A stretch of DNA of 6,399 bases from assembly GCA_035526665.1 (NCBI GenBank), contig DATLBY010000344.1, positions 1 through 6,399 on the forward strand, in the 5' to 3' direction. The first letter of the stretch is position 1. Every line of letters begins with the position of its first letter. Shown here piece after piece: positions 4,859 to 6,399 of this stretch. The notes under the pieces were generated by a model. The model was not told where the DNA came from. It made no database searches and worked only from the letters and a program-made list of their open reading frames with translations. The translations under genes were made by a program, and so were the position numbers. Source of the stretch: DATLBY01 sp035526665. Its GTDB lineage: Bacteria > Acidobacteriota > Terriglobia > Bryobacterales > Bryobacteraceae.

Positions 4859-5968
4859 ATGGTTCCATTGATAGATCTAAAGGCGCAGTACGACAGCATT
4901 AGGGATGAGATTCGCGACGCGGTGGATTCCGTGCTGGAGAGCCGGCAGTACATTCTCGGCCCGCAGGTAGCTGAATTCGAGCAAAATTTTGCGGTCTGTG
5001 CCGGGACGTCCCATGCCGTGGCGGTAAATTCCGGAACGAGCGCGCTTCACCTGGCCCTGCTGGCCGCCGGGGTTTCACCGGAACAGGAAGTGATCACAGT
5101 TCCTTTTACTTTTATCGCCAGTGTGGCGGCCATCGATTATTGCGGCGCACGCCCGGTGTTCGTCGATATTGATCCGCAATCCTTCACGATGGACGTGAAT
5201 CAAGTGGAGCGGCTGATTACGCCCAGAACCAAGGCCATTCTACCGGTTCACCTGTACGGCCAGGCAGCCGACATGGACCCGCTGATGGATCTGGCCCGGC
5301 GCCATAACCTGATGGTGATCGAAGACGCGGCCCAGGCTCATGCGGCGGAATACAAGGGCCGCCGGGCCGGGAGTCTCGGTCATCTCGCCTGTTTCAGCTT
5401 CTACCCGACGAAGAATCTGGGAGCCTATGGAGAAGGCGGCATTGTCACCACGAATGACGCTGAGCTGGCCGCGAAAGTGCGCATGTTACGCGACTGGGGG
5501 CAGGACCGGAAATACCATCACGTGCTACGGGGCTTTAACTACCGGATGGAAGGGCTGCAGGGCGCCATCCTAAACGTGAAGTTAAAGCATTTGGAGAGAT
5601 GGACGGAACTTCGGCGCTATGCGGCTCGCGAATACGATGCGCTGCTTCCTGCATCCGGGCTCTGCCTGCCGGTAGCGATGCCTTACTCGCGGCACGTGTA
5701 CCATACCTATACCGTGCGCTCGTCCCAGCGCGATGAATTGCAGGAAGGACTCGCCGCCGCAGGCATTCAGACCGCGATTCATTATGCGATTCCCGCCCAT
5801 CTGCAGCCGGCCTACCAGCAGTTCGGGTCCGGGCCCGGCAGCCTGCCGGAAGCCGAGCGCGCCGCGCGCGAAGTGCTGTCGCTTCCGATGTACGCGGAGC
5901 TAAGCCGGGAGTCGATCGCTGAGGTCGCGCGGACTATAACGAATCTTCGGCATCCTCTCCCAGCTTGA
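4859..5968 (+). CDS. DegT/DnrJ/EryC1/StrS family PLP-dependent sugar aminotransferase
   Basis: The product is 369 residues from ATG 4859, full length for the family. It starts with the usual VPLIDLKAQY. PLP-site features are visible: NSGTSALHLAL (57-67) binds the cofactor phosphate, VIEDAAQAH (153-161) supplies the Asp156 that contacts the pyridine nitrogen and Gln159, and FSFYPTKNLGAYGEGG (179-194) holds the Schiff-base lysine, Lys185. GFNYRMEGLQGAI (225-237) is the conserved substrate-site segment. These enzymes transfer an amino group from glutamate to a keto-sugar nucleotide, usually for O-antigen, capsule or glycosylated products; the QdtB/DesV-like subgroup seems closest, but the sugar cannot be assigned. 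No sugar-nucleotide enzymes are adjacent in the window. An in-frame TTG at 4844 is less likely: GAGG lies nine bases before the ATG, and family members begin here. The 3' end overlaps the convergent protease by 35 bp. Confidence 0.92.
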   Translation: MVPLIDLKAQYDSIRDEIRDAVDSVLESRQYILGPQVAEFEQNFAVCAGTSHAVAVNSGTSALHLALLAAGVSPEQEVITVPFTFIASVAAIDYCGARPVFVDIDPQSFTMDVNQVERLITPRTKAILPVHLYGQAADMDPLMDLARRHNLMVIEDAAQAHAAEYKGRRAGSLGHLACFSFYPTKNLGAYGEGGIVTTNDAELAAKVRMLRDWGQDRKYHHVLRGFNYRMEGLQGAILNVKLKHLERWTELRRYAAREYDALLPASGLCLPVAMPYSRHVYHTYTVRSSQRDELQEGLAAAGIQTAIHYAIPAHLQPAYQQFGSGPGSLPEAERAAREVLSLPMYAELSRESIAEVARTITNLRHPLPA

Positions 5969-6399
5969 CGCGCACTTTCATCGTCCGCCCGGCGCGGTAG
6001 ATCGTCAATTCAATCTCATCGCCTGGACGTTTGTTGTTGATGGCCCTCGTAATTGCATCGTTGCGATCCGCAGCCCTGCCGTCAATTGCCAGAATCAGGT
6101 CACCGCCGACACCCAATTCGTTGTTGCCCACCACAACGATCTGTCTGGGGCCCCGGAGTCCAGCGGCCTGGGCCGCCGATCCCCTCGCAACTTCCTGGAT
6201 AAGCAGTCCGCCCTGTGCCGGCAGCTCCAGCGCCTCGGCCAGATCGCCGGCTACGTAGACGACGGCGACGCCGAGCTTAGGACGAGTAAACCGCCGCCCC
6301 TGCTGATACTCACTGAGCATCGTCTTGGCGCGATTGATCGGCATGGCAAAACCGATTCCGATATTGCCGCCGGGGCCATAGATGGCGGTGTTGATGCCG
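5934..6399 (-). CDS. HtrA/Deg-like S1C serine protease, C-terminal part with PDZ domain (5' end missing)
   Basis: The frame is open to the right edge; 154 C-terminal residues are present. The first visible residues, GINTAIYGPGGNIGIGFAMPINRAK, are the end of the trypsin-like domain of HtrA/DegP/DegQ-type proteases, the segment just after the catalytic GNSGGP serine loop, which must lie beyond the window. A linker (MLSEYQQGRRFTRP) leads to a single PDZ domain from about residue 40: KLGVAVV, the carboxylate-binding-loop region GGLLIQEV, SAAQAAGLRG, then GGDLILAIDGRA and a terminal strand GRTMKVRVKL. An insertion (PRQIVVVGNNELGVG, 84-98) precedes GGD and is typical of one bacterial and cyanobacterial HtrA subgroup. 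The protein ends soon after this PDZ domain, so it has one PDZ rather than two. Such proteases act in the periplasm on misfolded proteins. The ATG at 6344 is internal, not a start. Confidence 0.9.
   Translation of the reverse strand, partial: GINTAIYGPGGNIGIGFAMPINRAKTMLSEYQQGRRFTRPKLGVAVVYVAGDLAEALELPAQGGLLIQEVARGSAAQAAGLRGPRQIVVVGNNELGVGGDLILAIDGRAADRNDAITRAINNKRPGDEIELTIYRAGRTMKVRVKLGEDAEDSL

Overview
The window is a GC-rich stretch of bacterial chromosome, densely packed with ordinary-looking genes on both strands. It shows no rRNA, tRNA, CRISPR array, IS element or phage gene. The gene mix suggests an Acidobacteriota-like soil or sediment bacterium: a secreted LssY_C-domain protein behind a VirB10-like beta region, a geranylgeranyl-reductase-like flavoprotein, a DUF883 protein, a YflT/DUF1269 protein, and a small protein beginning MARGWESKSVEEQ. 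This is a family-based impression, not a proof of taxonomy.

Left part (1-1142): two minus-strand genes form a tight pair. A short lipoprotein gene (668-1075) overlaps the start of an FAD-dependent geranylgeranyl-reductase-family gene by ATGA. The reductase gene runs off the left edge of the window. A perfect TATAAT lies so close to the lipoprotein GTG that the transcript may be almost leaderless.

Middle-left (1143-3104): reading divergently on the plus strand are a secreted LssY_C-domain protein and a YhhQ-type queuosine-precursor transporter, 36 bp apart.

Middle (3101-4567): three minus-strand genes follow. In transcription order they are a DUF883/ElaB-like protein with a C-terminal membrane anchor, a YflT/DUF1269-type protein with a glycine-rich membrane core, and a small helical protein of unknown function. 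The first two families are often linked to stress or envelope functions, and both genes have strong Shine-Dalgarno sequences that fix their starts. The roughly 290 bp upstream region of the DUF883 gene contains tandem CATGTGA heptamers, palindromes and a small hairpin, and is the best candidate regulatory region here.

Right part (4859-6399): a complete plus-strand DegT/DnrJ/EryC1/StrS aminotransferase converges on, and overlaps by 35 bp, the 3' end of an HtrA/Deg-like protease with a PDZ domain. The protease is truncated by the right edge.

The genes do not form a single pathway. I found no convincing new system. The most notable points are the lipoprotein/reductase coupling, the domain layout of the LssY_C protein, the small protein with ambiguous start, and the repeat-rich upstream region of the DUF883 gene.
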